A stretch of 64,000 nt of DNA from assembly GCA_020073265.1 (NCBI GenBank), contig JAIQFN010000001.1, positions 246,419-310,418 on the forward strand. The letters run 5' to 3'. Shown here in pieces: positions 17,012 to 26,845 of the stretch. The stretch is from Terriglobia bacterium. GTDB lineage: Bacteria; Acidobacteriota; Terriglobia; Bryobacterales; Bryobacteraceae. Positions within the stretch are counted from its first letter, which is position 1. Every line of letters begins with the position of its first letter. A program made the translations under genes and the position numbers. The notes under the pieces were generated by a model that saw nothing but the letters and a program-made list of their open reading frames with translations, was not told where the DNA came from and searched no databases.

Positions 17012-18025
17012 TTACTTTACCAAAGCAACCTGCTTGTCTTCCTTCGCGACCACGGGTTTCGGCAGAGGCGCATAGCTCATCTCCTGTGCGAACGTCTGGC
17101 CGGTGGTCGTCATCCACTTCAAGAATGAGGCGATCGCCATTTTCTTAGCGGCGTTATCGATCTTGTCGGGGATCAGCAGCCAGGTGAAAGTTGAAATCGG
17201 ATAGGCGTTCTTGCCCGGGGCGTTGGTGATGGAGACGCGGAAATCGGCGGGCATTTCCTTGGCGGCGCCCGCGGCGGCTTCGGTAACCGTATTAAAGTCG
17301 GCTTTCACGAAGGAGCCGGCCGCGTTCTTCACCGAGCCATAGCCCATCTTGTTTTGCACCGCGTAGATCAGTTCCACGTAGCCAATGGAGCCGGGCGTTT
17401 GCTTCACCAGTCCGGCGACGCCCTCGTTGCCCTTGCCTCCCAGTCCGACCGGCCAATTCACCGATGTGTTGGCGCCGACTTTGCTCTTCCAGTCCGGGCT
17501 GACTTTGGACAGATAATCGGTCCAGACGAAGCTGGTACCGCTGCCGTCAGAGCGATGCACCACCGTAATGTCGGCGTTCGGCAGATTCACGCCAGGATTG
17601 TCTTTCTTTAGCGCCGCGTCATTCCATTTCGTGATCTTTCCCAAGAAGATTCCGCCCAGGGTGTCGCCGCTGAATTTCAGATCGCCGCTGACCCCCGGCA
17701 CGTTGTAGGTGGGCACAACCCCTCCCATAACGGTGGGGAAGTGCAGAACATGGTACTTGGTGATGGCTTTGATTTGGTCATCGGTCATGGGCATGTCGGA
17801 CGCGCCGAAATCCACGGTGCCCTCGGTGAGCTGGCGAATTCCACCGCCCGAACCGATGGATTGATAGTTGATCTGGACGTCGGGATGCGCCTTGTGAAAT
17901 TCCTGGAACCACTTCTGGTAGATAGGGGCGGGGAACGTTGCGCCCGCGCCGTTGATAGTGTCGGCGGCCTCCGTCAGCGTGGCGAGCGCGGCCAGCATAG
18001 TGGCCCACAGAATCAATTTTTTCAT
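17012..18025 (-). CDS. pstS: Phosphate-binding protein PstS
   Basis: 337 residues from the ATG at 18025, which has GAAAGGAC upstream and gives a clean signal peptide (KKLILWATMLAALATLTEA); the frame is open further upstream but that is not coding. The phosphate-pocket motifs are present: GAGATFPAPIYQKW, NYQSIGSGGGI.QLTEGTVDFGASDMPM, VHRSDGSGTSFVWTDYLS and a late PLP segment. The periplasmic protein delivers phosphate to PstCA. Lies 29 bases after the porin gene. Confidence 0.96.
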   Translation of the reverse strand: MKKLILWATMLAALATLTEAADTINGAGATFPAPIYQKWFQEFHKAHPDVQINYQSIGSGGGIRQLTEGTVDFGASDMPMTDDQIKAITKYHVLHFPTVMGGVVPTYNVPGVSGDLKFSGDTLGGIFLGKITKWNDAALKKDNPGVNLPNADITVVHRSDGSGTSFVWTDYLSKVSPDWKSKVGANTSVNWPVGLGGKGNEGVAGLVKQTPGSIGYVELIYAVQNKMGYGSVKNAAGSFVKADFNTVTEAAAGAAKEMPADFRVSITNAPGKNAYPISTFTWLLIPDKIDNAAKKMAIASFLKWMTTTGQTFAQEMSYAPLPKPVVAKEDKQVALVK

Positions 18026-18054
18026 AGTTCGCGTCCTTTCTATTGTACGGTTGA

Positions 18055-19800
18055 CTAGAAGCTCGGCATGCTTCCCGGTAACGTGTACCGGAGGTTGAAG
18101 TAAATCGTGTTGTCGTGCGTTCCCTTCGGGGCGCCCAAAGCGACAAACCACGGATTGCGGCTCATCCACTCGTATTGACCCATGGCGTTGATGGCGCCGT
18201 AGCGCGGACTCGACCAGATGGTCTGGTTGAAGCCGAAGGTGATTTCATTGAGGGCGCGGTTCTGGCTGTTCGGCGAACCGGAGTAGCCATAACCGATCTT
18301 GCTGCCGTTGGTGTCGATGGCCGTATTGCGGCCGATGTAGATGTCGCCGTAGTAGGCATACAGCAGCCAGTTCTTGACCCGGGCTTCGAAGCCATCCACG
18401 GTGCCGCCGGAGTGGACCAGGCTGAGACTGCCGTCGGCGCGAACGATTACGTCCGGAGCCTGCCCGAACAGATATCGGCCGCCGCCGTCGCTCCAGTAGT
18501 TGGTGCTGATCAGGCGGAGATTCTTGATGATTTCGCCGTTGAGACCAAACTGGAAGCCGCCGCCCGCTTTGGTATTATATTGGCCCAGCGCCAGGGTGTT
18601 CGGATTCACGATCTTGAAGGTGCGCTCGATTCCGGCGACGTCGAAATGAAAACGCGGGCTCGGGTCGAACGCAATCTTGGCGATGAAGTCCGGATGCACG
18701 GTGGGAACCGCCAGAACCGTGTTGGCGACGCTGATATTCGGCGCATTGTCCAACTGGGTTGCTGCCAGGCCACTAAAAGCGCCGGGGAGCGTGATTCCAG
18801 AACCGCCGGCGGAGCCGCCAATGTACTGGTCGGGATTTTCAGCAGAGAACCCGACGGTTACCGTCTTGTTCGGATGATAGAGGACGCGCATGCCCGGCTG
18901 GCGGGTCCACGTGAGGCCGGCCATGTAATTCACGTCGATGACCTGCGAATAGAAGAGGTCACCCGGCAAAGCCGATATGCCTTTGCGGTTCGGTACCAAC
19001 ATGCTCCAGCTTTGTCCGGCCAGAAATTCCCACTGACCTTTCCGCGCGTCCACCCAGAAGAGGCGGAGCCGAGGCACGAAGGCGCCGTTGGTGACGGTGT
19101 AATTTGTGCCGGCGCCGGTGCCGAGGAAGTCAAACTCGTTGTAGCCGATGAAATGCGTACCCTTCCAGTCGCCGTCGAAACGGAAGCCGATGCGGGAGTT
19201 CTGCGGACTGAAGCGGAATTCGGAGAGCTTGCCGTTGACCACGTTGTTATAGGGCACGCTTCCGAAGTTCGTCCCGATACTCGAACCCGCGTTTTTGTCG
19301 CGCCAGACGGCGGTGAGGTCCATGAAGCCGACCGGGACCAGGCAAGTGCTTCCAAGCCGAATAAAGGCGGGAGTCGGGCCTTCCGGATTTGCTTCGCAGG
19401 GATTCTTGGGCGCGGCGGCCGGCGGCTGCGCGGCATTGATAGCGGCGGCCAACGGCAGGACAGACGCCGTCGACGATATGGGAGCGGCGGTAGCGGGAAT
19501 GATCGGCGTCGTGCTGGCCACCTCGCCCAACGCCTTGCGCGGCAACGCGAAGTCGTTCTTCGGCTCCGCCGCCGTGGCTTTGATGTTTTGCTCGATGAGC
19601 TTCTTTTGATCTTCCAGCGCGAGCTTGAGCTGGTCTATCTGCTTTTGTTGTTCCGCAAGTTGTTTCTTGAGCGCATCTACTTCAGAACTCTTCGATTTCG
19701 TTTTTGGCTCAGTGGACGCCGTCTGAGCAGGCAAAATGGCGGCTACCGTCAGCAGAGCAGCTACACACAATGTCACAGGTTGCAGTTTCTTGGCTTTCAT
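18055..19800 (-). CDS. Outer-membrane porin with N-terminal coiled coil, first gene of the phosphate operon
   Basis: 581 residues. Signal peptide (AKKLQPVTLCVAALLTVAAILPAQT), then a coiled coil at about 40-75 (SEVDALKKQLAEQQKQIDQLKLALEDQKKLIEQ), an Ala/Pro-rich linker and a beta-barrel from about 150. Barrel strands alternate aromatic and small residues (GWMSRNPWFVALG, HFIGYNEFDFLG, KNLRLISTNYWS). The C-terminus ends YFNLRYTLPGSMPSF with a terminal Phe, the usual outer-membrane insertion signal. The layout matches DcaP-like trimeric porins with coiled-coil periplasmic legs. Linkage to pstSCAB-phoU suggests a phosphate-scavenging porin, by context only. A 146-base gap upstream should hold the operon promoter; I found no convincing Pho box. 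Confidence 0.75.
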   Translation of the reverse strand: MKAKKLQPVTLCVAALLTVAAILPAQTASTEPKTKSKSSEVDALKKQLAEQQKQIDQLKLALEDQKKLIEQNIKATAAEPKNDFALPRKALGEVASTTPIIPATAAPISSTASVLPLAAAINAAQPPAAAPKNPCEANPEGPTPAFIRLGSTCLVPVGFMDLTAVWRDKNAGSSIGTNFGSVPYNNVVNGKLSEFRFSPQNSRIGFRFDGDWKGTHFIGYNEFDFLGTGAGTNYTVTNGAFVPRLRLFWVDARKGQWEFLAGQSWSMLVPNRKGISALPGDLFYSQVIDVNYMAGLTWTRQPGMRVLYHPNKTVTVGFSAENPDQYIGGSAGGSGITLPGAFSGLAATQLDNAPNISVANTVLAVPTVHPDFIAKIAFDPSPRFHFDVAGIERTFKIVNPNTLALGQYNTKAGGGFQFGLNGEIIKNLRLISTNYWSDGGGRYLFGQAPDVIVRADGSLSLVHSGGTVDGFEARVKNWLLYAYYGDIYIGRNTAIDTNGSKIGYGYSGSPNSQNRALNEITFGFNQTIWSSPRYGAINAMGQYEWMSRNPWFVALGAPKGTHDNTIYFNLRYTLPGSMPSF

Positions 19801-19946
19801 TCGTCTCCATCCCCAACTTGGGTTGTTCTACAACTCTTGAGTGGGAGGCGGCAGTTCGATATCTCCCACCGAGTGTCGAGGATAGCTTAGACGCGGTTAG
19901 CTGAAAATGACGATCCGGTTAATCTTGTGTTACAAGCAACATGGTT

Positions 19947-20642
19947 CTAAAGAATCAAGCTCTTGTCCTTGGCGTAGCAAATGGGATCGAGCTTACACTC
20001 GGCGCATTTCGGCTTGCGCGCGGGACACAGGGCGCGGCCATGGTGGATGAGCTGGAGCGGAAAGATAAACCATTTTTCCTTGGGGATGATCTTCATCAGG
20101 TCCTGCTCGATCCGGACCGGTTGCTGGTGTTTGCTCAGGTCCAGGCGCTGGGAGAGGCGTTGCACATGAGTATCGACGACGACGCCTTCCATGATTCCGT
20201 AGGCGCCGCCCAGAACAACATTGGCCGTTTTGCGGGCCGCGCCGGGAACACCCAGCAGTTCTTGCATGCTGCGGGGAACCTGTCCGTGGTATGCCGTCAG
20301 GATTTTTTGTGCGGCGCCGATCAGGGCCTTCGATTTGTTGTTGAAGAAGCCGGTGGAGCGGACGTCCTGCGCCAGCTCGGCCTGGTTGGCGCGGGCAAAG
20401 TCGGACATGCTGGGATACTTGCGAAACAATCCAGGCGTCACTTCGTTGACGCGCTTGTCGGTGCATTGCGCCGAGAGAATGGTGGCCACCAGCAGCTCCC
20501 AGGGATTGCGGTGGACCAGCGGAACTTTGACGTTCGGGTACATCTCGTCGAGCAACTTTAGAATCTTGCGCAGCCGCGCCGCACGTTCCGCCGCGGTCTT
20601 GGGCCGGCTGACGAGCTTGGGCGGGGTGGCTTTTTTTGTCAC
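19947..20642 (-). CDS. nth: Endonuclease III (DNA glycosylase/AP lyase)
   Basis: 231 residues from a GTG at 20642; the frame opens further upstream into the next gene but that part is not Nth-like. The helix-hairpin-helix region is LGVPGAARKTANVVLG with catalytic Lys138, and Asp157 is in VVVDTHVQRL. The [4Fe-4S] cluster ligands are C-x6-C-x2-C-x5-C near the end (CPARKPKCAECKLDPIC). The hairpin turn reads GAARK where the usual form is GVGRK. Nth removes oxidised pyrimidines from DNA. Start codons of this gene and the divergent membrane protein are only three bases apart. Confidence 0.94.
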   Translation of the reverse strand: MTKKATPPKLVSRPKTAAERAARLRKILKLLDEMYPNVKVPLVHRNPWELLVATILSAQCTDKRVNEVTPGLFRKYPSMSDFARANQAELAQDVRSTGFFNNKSKALIGAAQKILTAYHGQVPRSMQELLGVPGAARKTANVVLGGAYGIMEGVVVDTHVQRLSQRLDLSKHQQPVRIEQDLMKIIPKEKWFIFPLQLIHHGRALCPARKPKCAECKLDPICYAKDKSLIL

Positions 20643-20645
20643 ACT

Positions 20646-22172
20646 GTGGGTATCGCTTCCCGCAACGCTTGGTTGGCTTCTCGGCAGACGCTGGTCCTCC
20701 TCTTCGCCGCTATCATCGCATTTGGCGGCTGCCTGTGGGGCTCGTTTCATTTTGACGACTACTCGTTGTTTTCGGCCGACCTGTGGCGGCCGTTCGATAT
20801 CCGTCCGCTGACCTACCTGACGTTCTGGCTGAACGCGCAACTGGGCGCGCGAAATCCCGCCGGATATCACGCCGTGAACCTGCTGCTGCACTTGACCGCG
20901 GTGTGGCTGCTCTGGAATGTCCTGAGACGGCTCGTGTCCGTGAAAGCGGCTTGGATCGCGGCGGCCATCTTCGCGGTCCATCCGTTTCAAGCCGAGCCGG
21001 TGAACTACATCTTTGCCCGGAGCACGCTTCTGGCGACGGTGCTTTGTCTGGCGTCGCTTTCCACTTGGATTCGAGGCCACCGCTGGTGGGCGGTCGCATG
21101 GTTCGGGGCCGCGCTGCTCGCTAAGGAAGAGTGCGCCGCGTTTCCGCTTTTCCTGTTGCTGCTCGAGCTTGCTCCGTCGCGGGAGCGTGGCGAATCCAGG
21201 GCCGGGATCAGGAGGGATTTACTAGCGGTCCTTACGATGTTGGCTTTGTCGATGCTGGCCGGAGTTCGAGTGTTGCTGGCCGCGGCGAGCATGCCGGGAT
21301 CGGGCGTGGGAGCCGGCGCCGGTATCGCATGGCATTCCTACGCGCTCGCGCAAGGTGCGGTGATTTTGCGTTACCTGCGGATGTTCGTGCTGCCCTGGGG
21401 ATTCTGCGCGGATCCCGATATTCGGGTTCCGGCGGTCTGGCTCGGCGCGCTGGCCTGGCTGGCGGTGGCAGCACTGGCGGTGCTGGCCGCGCTTCGATTC
21501 CGGCGCTCTCCGGCCGCATTGTGGTTCCTGGGAGGGCTGCTGCTGTTGCTTCCCAGCTCGTCAATTCTGCCGGCCGCGGACCTGGCGTCGGACCGGCGGA
21601 TGTACCTGCCGATGATCGGATTCGCCGGCGCGGCGGCGCTGCTGCTCGAGCGCGCCCGGCCACCGGTGCTGGCCGCGATGCTGCTGCTGCTGGCGGGCCT
21701 GAGCACGGCGCGGACGGCCACTTGGCGCAGCGAGGAATCGCTATGGCGGGACGCGGTCGAAAAGGCGCCTGCCCAGGTGCGGCCGAGAATCCAGCTGGCG
21801 CGGGCCCTGGCGCCGCCGGATGCACTTCGCCTTCTGGAAGAAGCCCAGCGGATCGCGCCGGACGATGCCAGGATTCCCGCCGAGCAAGGCCGGATCTATC
21901 TGAGCCTGGGACAGCCGGATCAGGCGCTGGTCGCATTTGGGCGCGCGCTGGCGTTGGCTCCGCACAGCGCGGATGCGTTCAACAATCGCGGCGCTGCCCT
22001 GCTGGCGCTCGATCAGAAGCAGGCCGCGCGAGAGGATTTTGAACGCGCGCTCGAGATCGACCCCTGCCAATTCGACGCGCGCTTGAATCTGCATCGGCTC
22101 GGCCGCCCGTTGCCTGCGCCGGCCGCGTGCAGGTACAGCGCGGAGCAAGCCGAAGCATTGCGGGAAAATTGA
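20646..22172 (+). CDS. TMTC-like polytopic membrane protein with C-terminal TPRs
   Basis: 508 residues. The first about 340 form 9-10 membrane helices with GT-C glycosyltransferase features: an early HFDDYSLFSA loop (Asp-rich, as the catalytic DD of O-mannosyltransferases), RPLTYLTFWLNAQLG, HAVNLLLHLTAVWLLW, and AAIFAVHPFQAEPVNYIFARSTLLA. These match the TMTC/PMT family. Residues about 385-500 hold three TPRs, clearest in PDDARIPAEQGRIYLSLGQPDQAL and SADAFNNRGAALLALDQKQAAREDFERALEIDP. It may mannosylate or otherwise glycosylate secreted proteins. Start GTG at 20646; convergent with the next gene, four bases apart at their stops. Confidence 0.75.
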   Translation: MGIASRNAWLASRQTLVLLFAAIIAFGGCLWGSFHFDDYSLFSADLWRPFDIRPLTYLTFWLNAQLGARNPAGYHAVNLLLHLTAVWLLWNVLRRLVSVKAAWIAAAIFAVHPFQAEPVNYIFARSTLLATVLCLASLSTWIRGHRWWAVAWFGAALLAKEECAAFPLFLLLLELAPSRERGESRAGIRRDLLAVLTMLALSMLAGVRVLLAAASMPGSGVGAGAGIAWHSYALAQGAVILRYLRMFVLPWGFCADPDIRVPAVWLGALAWLAVAALAVLAALRFRRSPAALWFLGGLLLLLPSSSILPAADLASDRRMYLPMIGFAGAAALLLERARPPVLAAMLLLLAGLSTARTATWRSEESLWRDAVEKAPAQVRPRIQLARALAPPDALRLLEEAQRIAPDDARIPAEQGRIYLSLGQPDQALVAFGRALALAPHSADAFNNRGAALLALDQKQAAREDFERALEIDPCQFDARLNLHRLGRPLPAPAACRYSAEQAEALREN

Positions 22173-22176
22173 CCAG

Positions 22177-24414
22177 CTACTGCCCGCTGGAGATCTGGAC
22201 CTCGGTTTTCAAGGATTGCCAATCCGAGAAGGTTGACGCGGAGATATCGGAATCGAGCTCGGTGCGGATCTCTTTGGACTGATACGGCCCGAGCGATCGC
22301 ACGAATGCGTTGATGTTCAGAATCGGCGTGCTGCTGGCGAAGGCTTCAGCGGACTTCACGGCCACCTGAATGTTCATCCCCGAAAGCTCTTCGCCGGAAT
22401 GATTGATCAGCAGGAACTCGACTTGCGGCTTGTGGTTCCAACTGTTGACCACGCGCAGGCCGGAGACTTCCAGGGCCTTCGCGAGCGCGTTGGATTGGGG
22501 ACCGCGGGCCGCCGCGCTGGCAGGTTGAACTGCTGCGGCCGCGGGAGTTTCGGCGGCACTGGTGCTTGCACTGTCGTTGAAGTGCCGTATGATTGCTCCG
22601 GTGGCCAGGAAGAGCGCGATCGCCACCAGCACGCTGATCGTCCAGGCGGGAAGACTGATTGGTCTCCGGGATCGGGACTCGCCCGTAACCAGCAGCCCGC
22701 TGAGATTGCGAAACTGCGCCGGCAGACATGGTCCCGCCAGAGTGGACGGCTGCGGCTGGGCCACAAACTCGGCGCGGCTGGGGTCCGCCGGAGCCTGCGC
22801 GGGAATGGACGGCTTCGCGGCCCGTATCCATTCGAGAGAGGGCGGCGCCGGCTCGATCAGGATTTCGGTTGGGGCGCTCAGCAGGCCCGCGGCGGACGAC
22901 CGCTGGAAGGATACCACCAGTGCGCCAATAGCCGCCTGTTCGGCGTCGATCGCCGCGCAGATCGGCAGCAGCACGGATTCGGCGTGCAGGTCGAGCGCGC
23001 AGCCGAGCGCTTGGATGGCGCGGGCGATTTCCGCTTGCGCGCGCCGGATCGCTTGTTCGGCTTCCAGTTGCGCGCCGATCTCGTCGAGCACGGCATCCGC
23101 CTGGAGTTGCACTGCCTGCGAGAAAGCTTCGGCCGTCAAGGCTGCTTCCGCTTCGGCGCGCCTGGCCGACTCTTCGGCTTCGAACCGGGCGCGGGCCGCT
23201 TCGAGTTCGGCTTCCGCTTGCAGTTTCGCCGCCTCGGCGAACGCTTGGGCAGTCAGGGCCGCCTCGGCCTGCGCGCGTCTGGCGGATTCTTCGGCTTCGT
23301 GCTTGGCGCGGACCGCTTCGAGTTCGGCTTCGGCTTGCAGCTTCACCGCTTCGGAGAGTGCTTGGGCAATCCGGGCGGCTTCCGCCTCGGTGCGTCTGGC
23401 AAACTCTTCGGCGGCGAGCCGGGCCTGCGCTGCTTCGAGCTCGGCTTGCCGTTTCGCCGCCTGAGCCTGTGCGCGAGCGGCGGCAGCAGCTTCTTCTTCG
23501 GCTCGCTTGGCTTCCGCCTCGGCTTGCCGCTTCGCTTCCTCGGCCTGTGCGCGAGCGAGGGCAGCCGCTTCCTCTTCGGCCCGTCTGGCCTGTTCCTCAG
23601 CTTCGCGACGCACGCGAGCTGCTTCGATCTCGGCTTCGGCCTGCCGTTTCGCTTCCTCGGCCCGTGCGCGAGCAACAGCTGCGGCTTCCTCCTCGGCCCG
23701 TCTGGCTTGTTCCTCAGCTTCACGGCGCGCGCGCGCCGCTTCGAGCTTCGCTTCCTCGGCCTGTGCGCGAGCGACGGCAGCGGCTTCTTCTTCGGCGCGC
23801 CTAGCCTGTTCCTCAGCTTCGCGACGCGCACGCGCCGCTTCGATCTCCGCTTCGGCCTGCCGCTTCGCTTCCTCGGCCCGTGCGCGAGCGACGGCAGCGG
23901 CTTCTTCTTCGGCGCGCCTGGCTTCTGCCTCGGCTTGCCGCTTCGCTTCCTCGGCGCGGGCGATGGCAGCCGCTTCCTCTTCGAGCTGGCCCGAGCGCTC
24001 CGCTTCTGATTGGGGCTTTCCGACGGCTCCCGGCTTCGCATCCGCCTCAAGTTCCGCCGACTCAACCAGCGGACGGACGAGCGAATCCACGGCATCGCCG
24101 GCCGGTATCGAAAGCGTCTCTTCCTCAACCGACGGTGCGACTTCCACCGACGTCAGGGTGGCAGTGCCTGGAGTGTGACCCGATTTCCCGTTGGCGGACA
24201 GATGTTGGATTTCGGAAGGCGCGGCCAGCAGGGGTGTGGTGGCGACAATCTTGAAGGTCTGCGCCAGAGACGCGATTCCGGCTTCAACGCCGGAATGCTG
24301 CTCGAGTGGGCCGGAAGGCTGCGACCGCGTCGCGGCGGCCGCCGCACAGGCCGGGCATTCGCGTACGGCCGGCGAACAGTCGCGCCCGCATTCCAGACAC
24401 GTCCAATACAGCAT
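22177..24414 (-). CDS. Zinc-ribbon, long Ala/Glu coiled-coil, single-TM protein
   Basis: About 745 residues. Domain order: a zinc ribbon with CLECGRDC and CPAC at 5-24; a variable linker to about 130; a long coiled coil at about 135-480 made of 39-residue units (RRAEEEAAAVARAR.EEAKRQ, then AEAE.EAARARREAEEQA), three of them nearly identical and others increasingly diverged; a more variable helix to about 555; one membrane helix (ISVLVAIALFLATGAIIRHF, about 595-615); and a C-terminal beta-rich domain (about 650-745) containing VVNSWNHKPQVEFLLINHSGEEL. I know C-terminal domains of this kind as membrane-anchored modules in Acidobacteria, function unknown. The ATG at 24414 is preferred over 24423. 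Confidence 0.75.
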   Translation of the reverse strand: MLYWTCLECGRDCSPAVRECPACAAAAATRSQPSGPLEQHSGVEAGIASLAQTFKIVATTPLLAAPSEIQHLSANGKSGHTPGTATLTSVEVAPSVEEETLSIPAGDAVDSLVRPLVESAELEADAKPGAVGKPQSEAERSGQLEEEAAAIARAEEAKRQAEAEARRAEEEAAAVARARAEEAKRQAEAEIEAARARREAEEQARRAEEEAAAVARAQAEEAKLEAARARREAEEQARRAEEEAAAVARARAEEAKRQAEAEIEAARVRREAEEQARRAEEEAAALARAQAEEAKRQAEAEAKRAEEEAAAAARAQAQAAKRQAELEAAQARLAAEEFARRTEAEAARIAQALSEAVKLQAEAELEAVRAKHEAEESARRAQAEAALTAQAFAEAAKLQAEAELEAARARFEAEESARRAEAEAALTAEAFSQAVQLQADAVLDEIGAQLEAEQAIRRAQAEIARAIQALGCALDLHAESVLLPICAAIDAEQAAIGALVVSFQRSSAAGLLSAPTEILIEPAPPSLEWIRAAKPSIPAQAPADPSRAEFVAQPQPSTLAGPCLPAQFRNLSGLLVTGESRSRRPISLPAWTISVLVAIALFLATGAIIRHFNDSASTSAAETPAAAAVQPASAAARGPQSNALAKALEVSGLRVVNSWNHKPQVEFLLINHSGEELSGMNIQVAVKSAEAFASSTPILNINAFVRSLGPYQSKEIRTELDSDISASTFSDWQSLKTEVQISSGQ
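23570..23950. repeat. Tandem 117-bp coding repeats of the coiled coil
   Basis: Three full copies and several partial ones of a 117-base unit, read in frame on the minus strand; one copy lacks 18 bases. The units are close enough in DNA sequence for slippage or recombination, so the coiled coil length probably varies between strains. Boundaries are approximate because the outer units diverge gradually. Confidence 0.6.
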
Positions 24415-24551
24415 ACATAACAAATTTAGGCCTAAAGCGCTTCCGGATCTGTCGGGGACTTACCCTACCTTCCCCCGGTTCGGGCCTTATCTTGCTAAAT
24501 GACGGCACCTACAGAGCCTTTTGGCGCGAGAATCTATACCAGGAGGCCTAG

Positions 24552-25163
24552 TTGCGGTTCTATCGACGATCGCCAGGGAGACCCCGGCGGCTAGGGGTTT
24601 TGGCCGGGAGCTTCAACCCCCCGACGGTGGCGCACGCGGAACTGGCTTACGCCGCCCAATTCCACGTGGATCAGGTGCTCTTCGTGGTTCCGAGCATCCT
24701 GCCGCACAAGCAGTACTTTGGGGCTACGCTCGAACAGCGCCTGGAGCTGCTGGACCGGGCCGACCTCGCCACCGGCTATGGCATCGCCACCAGCGAGCAG
24801 GGGCTGTTCATCGACATTGCCCGCGACTGCCGGGCGCACTTTGGGTCCCAGACCCGCCTCTACTTCGTGTGCGGGCGGGACGCGGCCGAGCGCATCCTGG
24901 CGTGGGATTACGGCCGGGCCGGAGTGGTGGAGGAGATGCTGCGCGAGTTCGAGTTGCTGGTGGCTCCGCGCGGCGGGGATTTCCAGGCGCCGTCTGAATT
25001 TCGACAGCGCATCCATCCACTCGAAATTCGGCCGCTCGAAATTCGGGAGCAGTGGAGCGATGTTTCGTCCACCGAAGTGCGTGAGCGAATCCAGCGCGGC
25101 GAGCCGTGGGAGCACCTGGTGCCGGAGCCGATTGTCGAGCGGGTGCGGGCGATCTACTCGTGA
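24552..25163 (+). CDS. nadD: Nicotinate-nucleotide adenylyltransferase
   Basis: NadD adenylates nicotinate mononucleotide to deamido-NAD in NAD synthesis. 203 residues. The nucleotidyltransferase motif reads [13 protein letters not shown] (about 20-32, T/HxxH form), [10 protein letters not shown] follows, [15 protein letters not shown] is the middle, and the end has the family's [10 protein letters not shown]. The TTG start is strongly supported by a perfect AGGAGG at 24541-24546, five bases before it. The gene stands alone and its end overlaps the 3' end of rpoD on the other strand by ten bases. A C-terminal repeat [11 protein letters not shown] is unusual. Confidence 0.9.
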   Translation: MRFYRRSPGRPRRLGVLAGSFNPPTVAHAELAYAAQFHVDQVLFVVPSILPHKQYFGATLEQRLELLDRADLATGYGIATSEQGLFIDIARDCRAHFGSQTRLYFVCGRDAAERILAWDYGRAGVVEEMLREFELLVAPRGGDFQAPSEFRQRIHPLEIRPLEIREQWSDVSSTEVRERIQRGEPWEHLVPEPIVERVRAIYS

Positions 25164-26845
25164 AGGCTGGTGTCTAGAAAAGCTCGCAGGCGATGGCTGC
25201 GGCTGGGATGGCGCAGCTTGCGTAAGGCCTTGGCTTCGATCTGACGGATGCGCTCGCGGGTGACCGCGAAGTGCTGGCCCACTTCTTCGAGGGTGTGCTC
25301 GCTGCCGTCCTGCAAACCGAAACGCATCTTGATGATTTTCTCTTCGCGCGGGCTCAAGGTCTTGAGGACCTCCGCGGTCTGCTCGCGCAAGTTGAGGTTG
25401 ATGACCGCTTCCGACGGCGATACCACGCGCCGGTCGACGATGAAGTCGCCCAGGTGCGATTCTTCCTCTTCGCCCACCGGAGTTTCGAGCGAGATCGGCT
25501 CCTGCGCGATGCGCAGAACCTTGCGCACCTTGCCCACCGGCAGCTCCATCTTGACCGACAGCTCTTCGGTGGTGGGTTCGCGCCCGAGCTCCTGCTGGAG
25601 CTGGCGCTGCGTGCGCACCAGCTTGTTGATGGTCTCGATCATGTGAACCGGAATGCGGATGGTGCGCGCCTGATCGGCGATGGCGCGCGTGATGGCTTGC
25701 CGCACCCACCAGGTGGCGTAGGTGGAAAACTTGTAGCCGCGGCGGTAATCGAACTTGTCCACCGCTTTCATCAGGCCGATGTTGCCTTCCTGAATCAGGT
25801 CCAGGAACTGCAGCCCGCGGTTGGTGTAGCGCTTGGCGATGGAGACCACCAGGCGCAGGTTGGCTTCGATGAGTTGTTTCTTGGCGGACTCGGCTTCGAG
25901 CTCGCCGCGCTCGACGATCTGCAGCGTGCGGCGCAGCTCGGTGGAACTGGCTCCGCACTCCTCTTCCAGTTGCTGGATGCGCTGGCTGGCCTGCCGCAGC
26001 TCCTTGCGCAGATCGCGCGTGGGCTGGCCGCCGTGCGCCGGTTCTTCGAGCTTGCGCTGGATGCGGGCGATCTCGCGTTCCAGCGGCTTGAGTTCGTCCA
26101 CCGAGCAGCGCAGCCGGCCGGCCAAGCTGCGCCGGACCGTAGTGGCGAAGGCGATATTGCGAATGATCCGCGAGATCGCCACCATGTTGCGCGCCAGGCC
26201 GTAGCGCAGGCTGCGGTGCTGCTTGGGCTTCATCTGCCGCGAAACCGCTTGCAGCTTCTGGCGGAATTGCTGCGTCTTCTTGTAGTACTTCTCGATGTCG
26301 GCGATCCGGGCCAGCAGATCTTCGTGCTGGGCGCTGAAGTCCTCGTCGCTGATGACGAATTCCGGCAACACCAGGACATCGCGCACCGAGCTGGTACCGC
26401 GCTGCAGGTCCTCGCCGAGCTGAAGGATTTCGCGGATCACGAGCGGCGAGCGGGACAGCGCTTTGCGCACCGCCCATTGACCGCGCTCGTTGCGCTTGGC
26501 GAGTTCGATTTCGCCCTCGCGAGTGAGCAGCGGAACCGTGCCCATCTCGCGCAGATACATGCGCACCGGATCGTTGGTTTTGTCGCCGGTCTCCTGGGTG
26601 AGCTCCAGGTCTCCGAAGTCCTCGGCTTCGTCTTTCTTTTCGAAGTCGAGCTTGGGCTCTTCCAGAATCTCGACGCCGGCGCTGTCCAGATCGGTGAGCA
26701 GATCGTCCAGCTCGCGTCCGGAAGGAAACTCCTCGGCCAGCAAATCGTTCACGTCATCGTAGAGAACGAAACCTTTTTCTTTGCCGGTTTCCATGAGTTG
26801 TTTGAGACGCCCGAACTTTTCTTCCGTTGCCACTGGCACACCCAA
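25154..26845 (-). CDS. rpoD: Primary RNA polymerase sigma factor RpoD
   Basis: 563 residues at most, consistent with a primary sigma-70. Region 1.1 is present ([27 protein letters not shown]), then region 1.2/2.1 [26 protein letters not shown], the core region 2 [50 protein letters not shown], region 3, and region 4 with [27 protein letters not shown]. It follows dnaG on the same strand (90-base gap), the usual dnaG-rpoD order. Starts available are TTG 26845, GTG 26839 and GTG 26833. Confidence 0.97.
   Translation of the reverse strand: MGVPVATEEKFGRLKQLMETGKEKGFVLYDDVNDLLAEEFPSGRELDDLLTDLDSAGVEILEEPKLDFEKKDEAEDFGDLELTQETGDKTNDPVRMYLREMGTVPLLTREGEIELAKRNERGQWAVRKALSRSPLVIREILQLGEDLQRGTSSVRDVLVLPEFVISDEDFSAQHEDLLARIADIEKYYKKTQQFRQKLQAVSRQMKPKQHRSLRYGLARNMVAISRIIRNIAFATTVRRSLAGRLRCSVDELKPLEREIARIQRKLEEPAHGGQPTRDLRKELRQASQRIQQLEEECGASSTELRRTLQIVERGELEAESAKKQLIEANLRLVVSIAKRYTNRGLQFLDLIQEGNIGLMKAVDKFDYRRGYKFSTYATWWVRQAITRAIADQARTIRIPVHMIETINKLVRTQRQLQQELGREPTTEELSVKMELPVGKVRKVLRIAQEPISLETPVGEEEESHLGDFIVDRRVVSPSEAVINLNLREQTAEVLKTLSPREEKIIKMRFGLQDGSEHTLEEVGQHFAVTRERIRQIEAKALRKLRHPSRSHRLRAFLDTSLHE

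Noticed and set aside
18115..19890. Plus-strand frame of about 590 codons opposite the porin
   Set aside because: Shadow of the porin; arginine/glycine-rich with no domain.
19820..19940. Pho box upstream of the porin
   Set aside because: Best candidate (TCGTCATTTTCAGCTAAC) matches only 5 of 7 and 3 of 7 in the two half-sites.
22399..24009. Plus-strand frame opposite the coiled-coil protein
   Set aside because: Repetitive GFRLG/FLGLCASDG reading is the mirror of the coiled-coil repeats.
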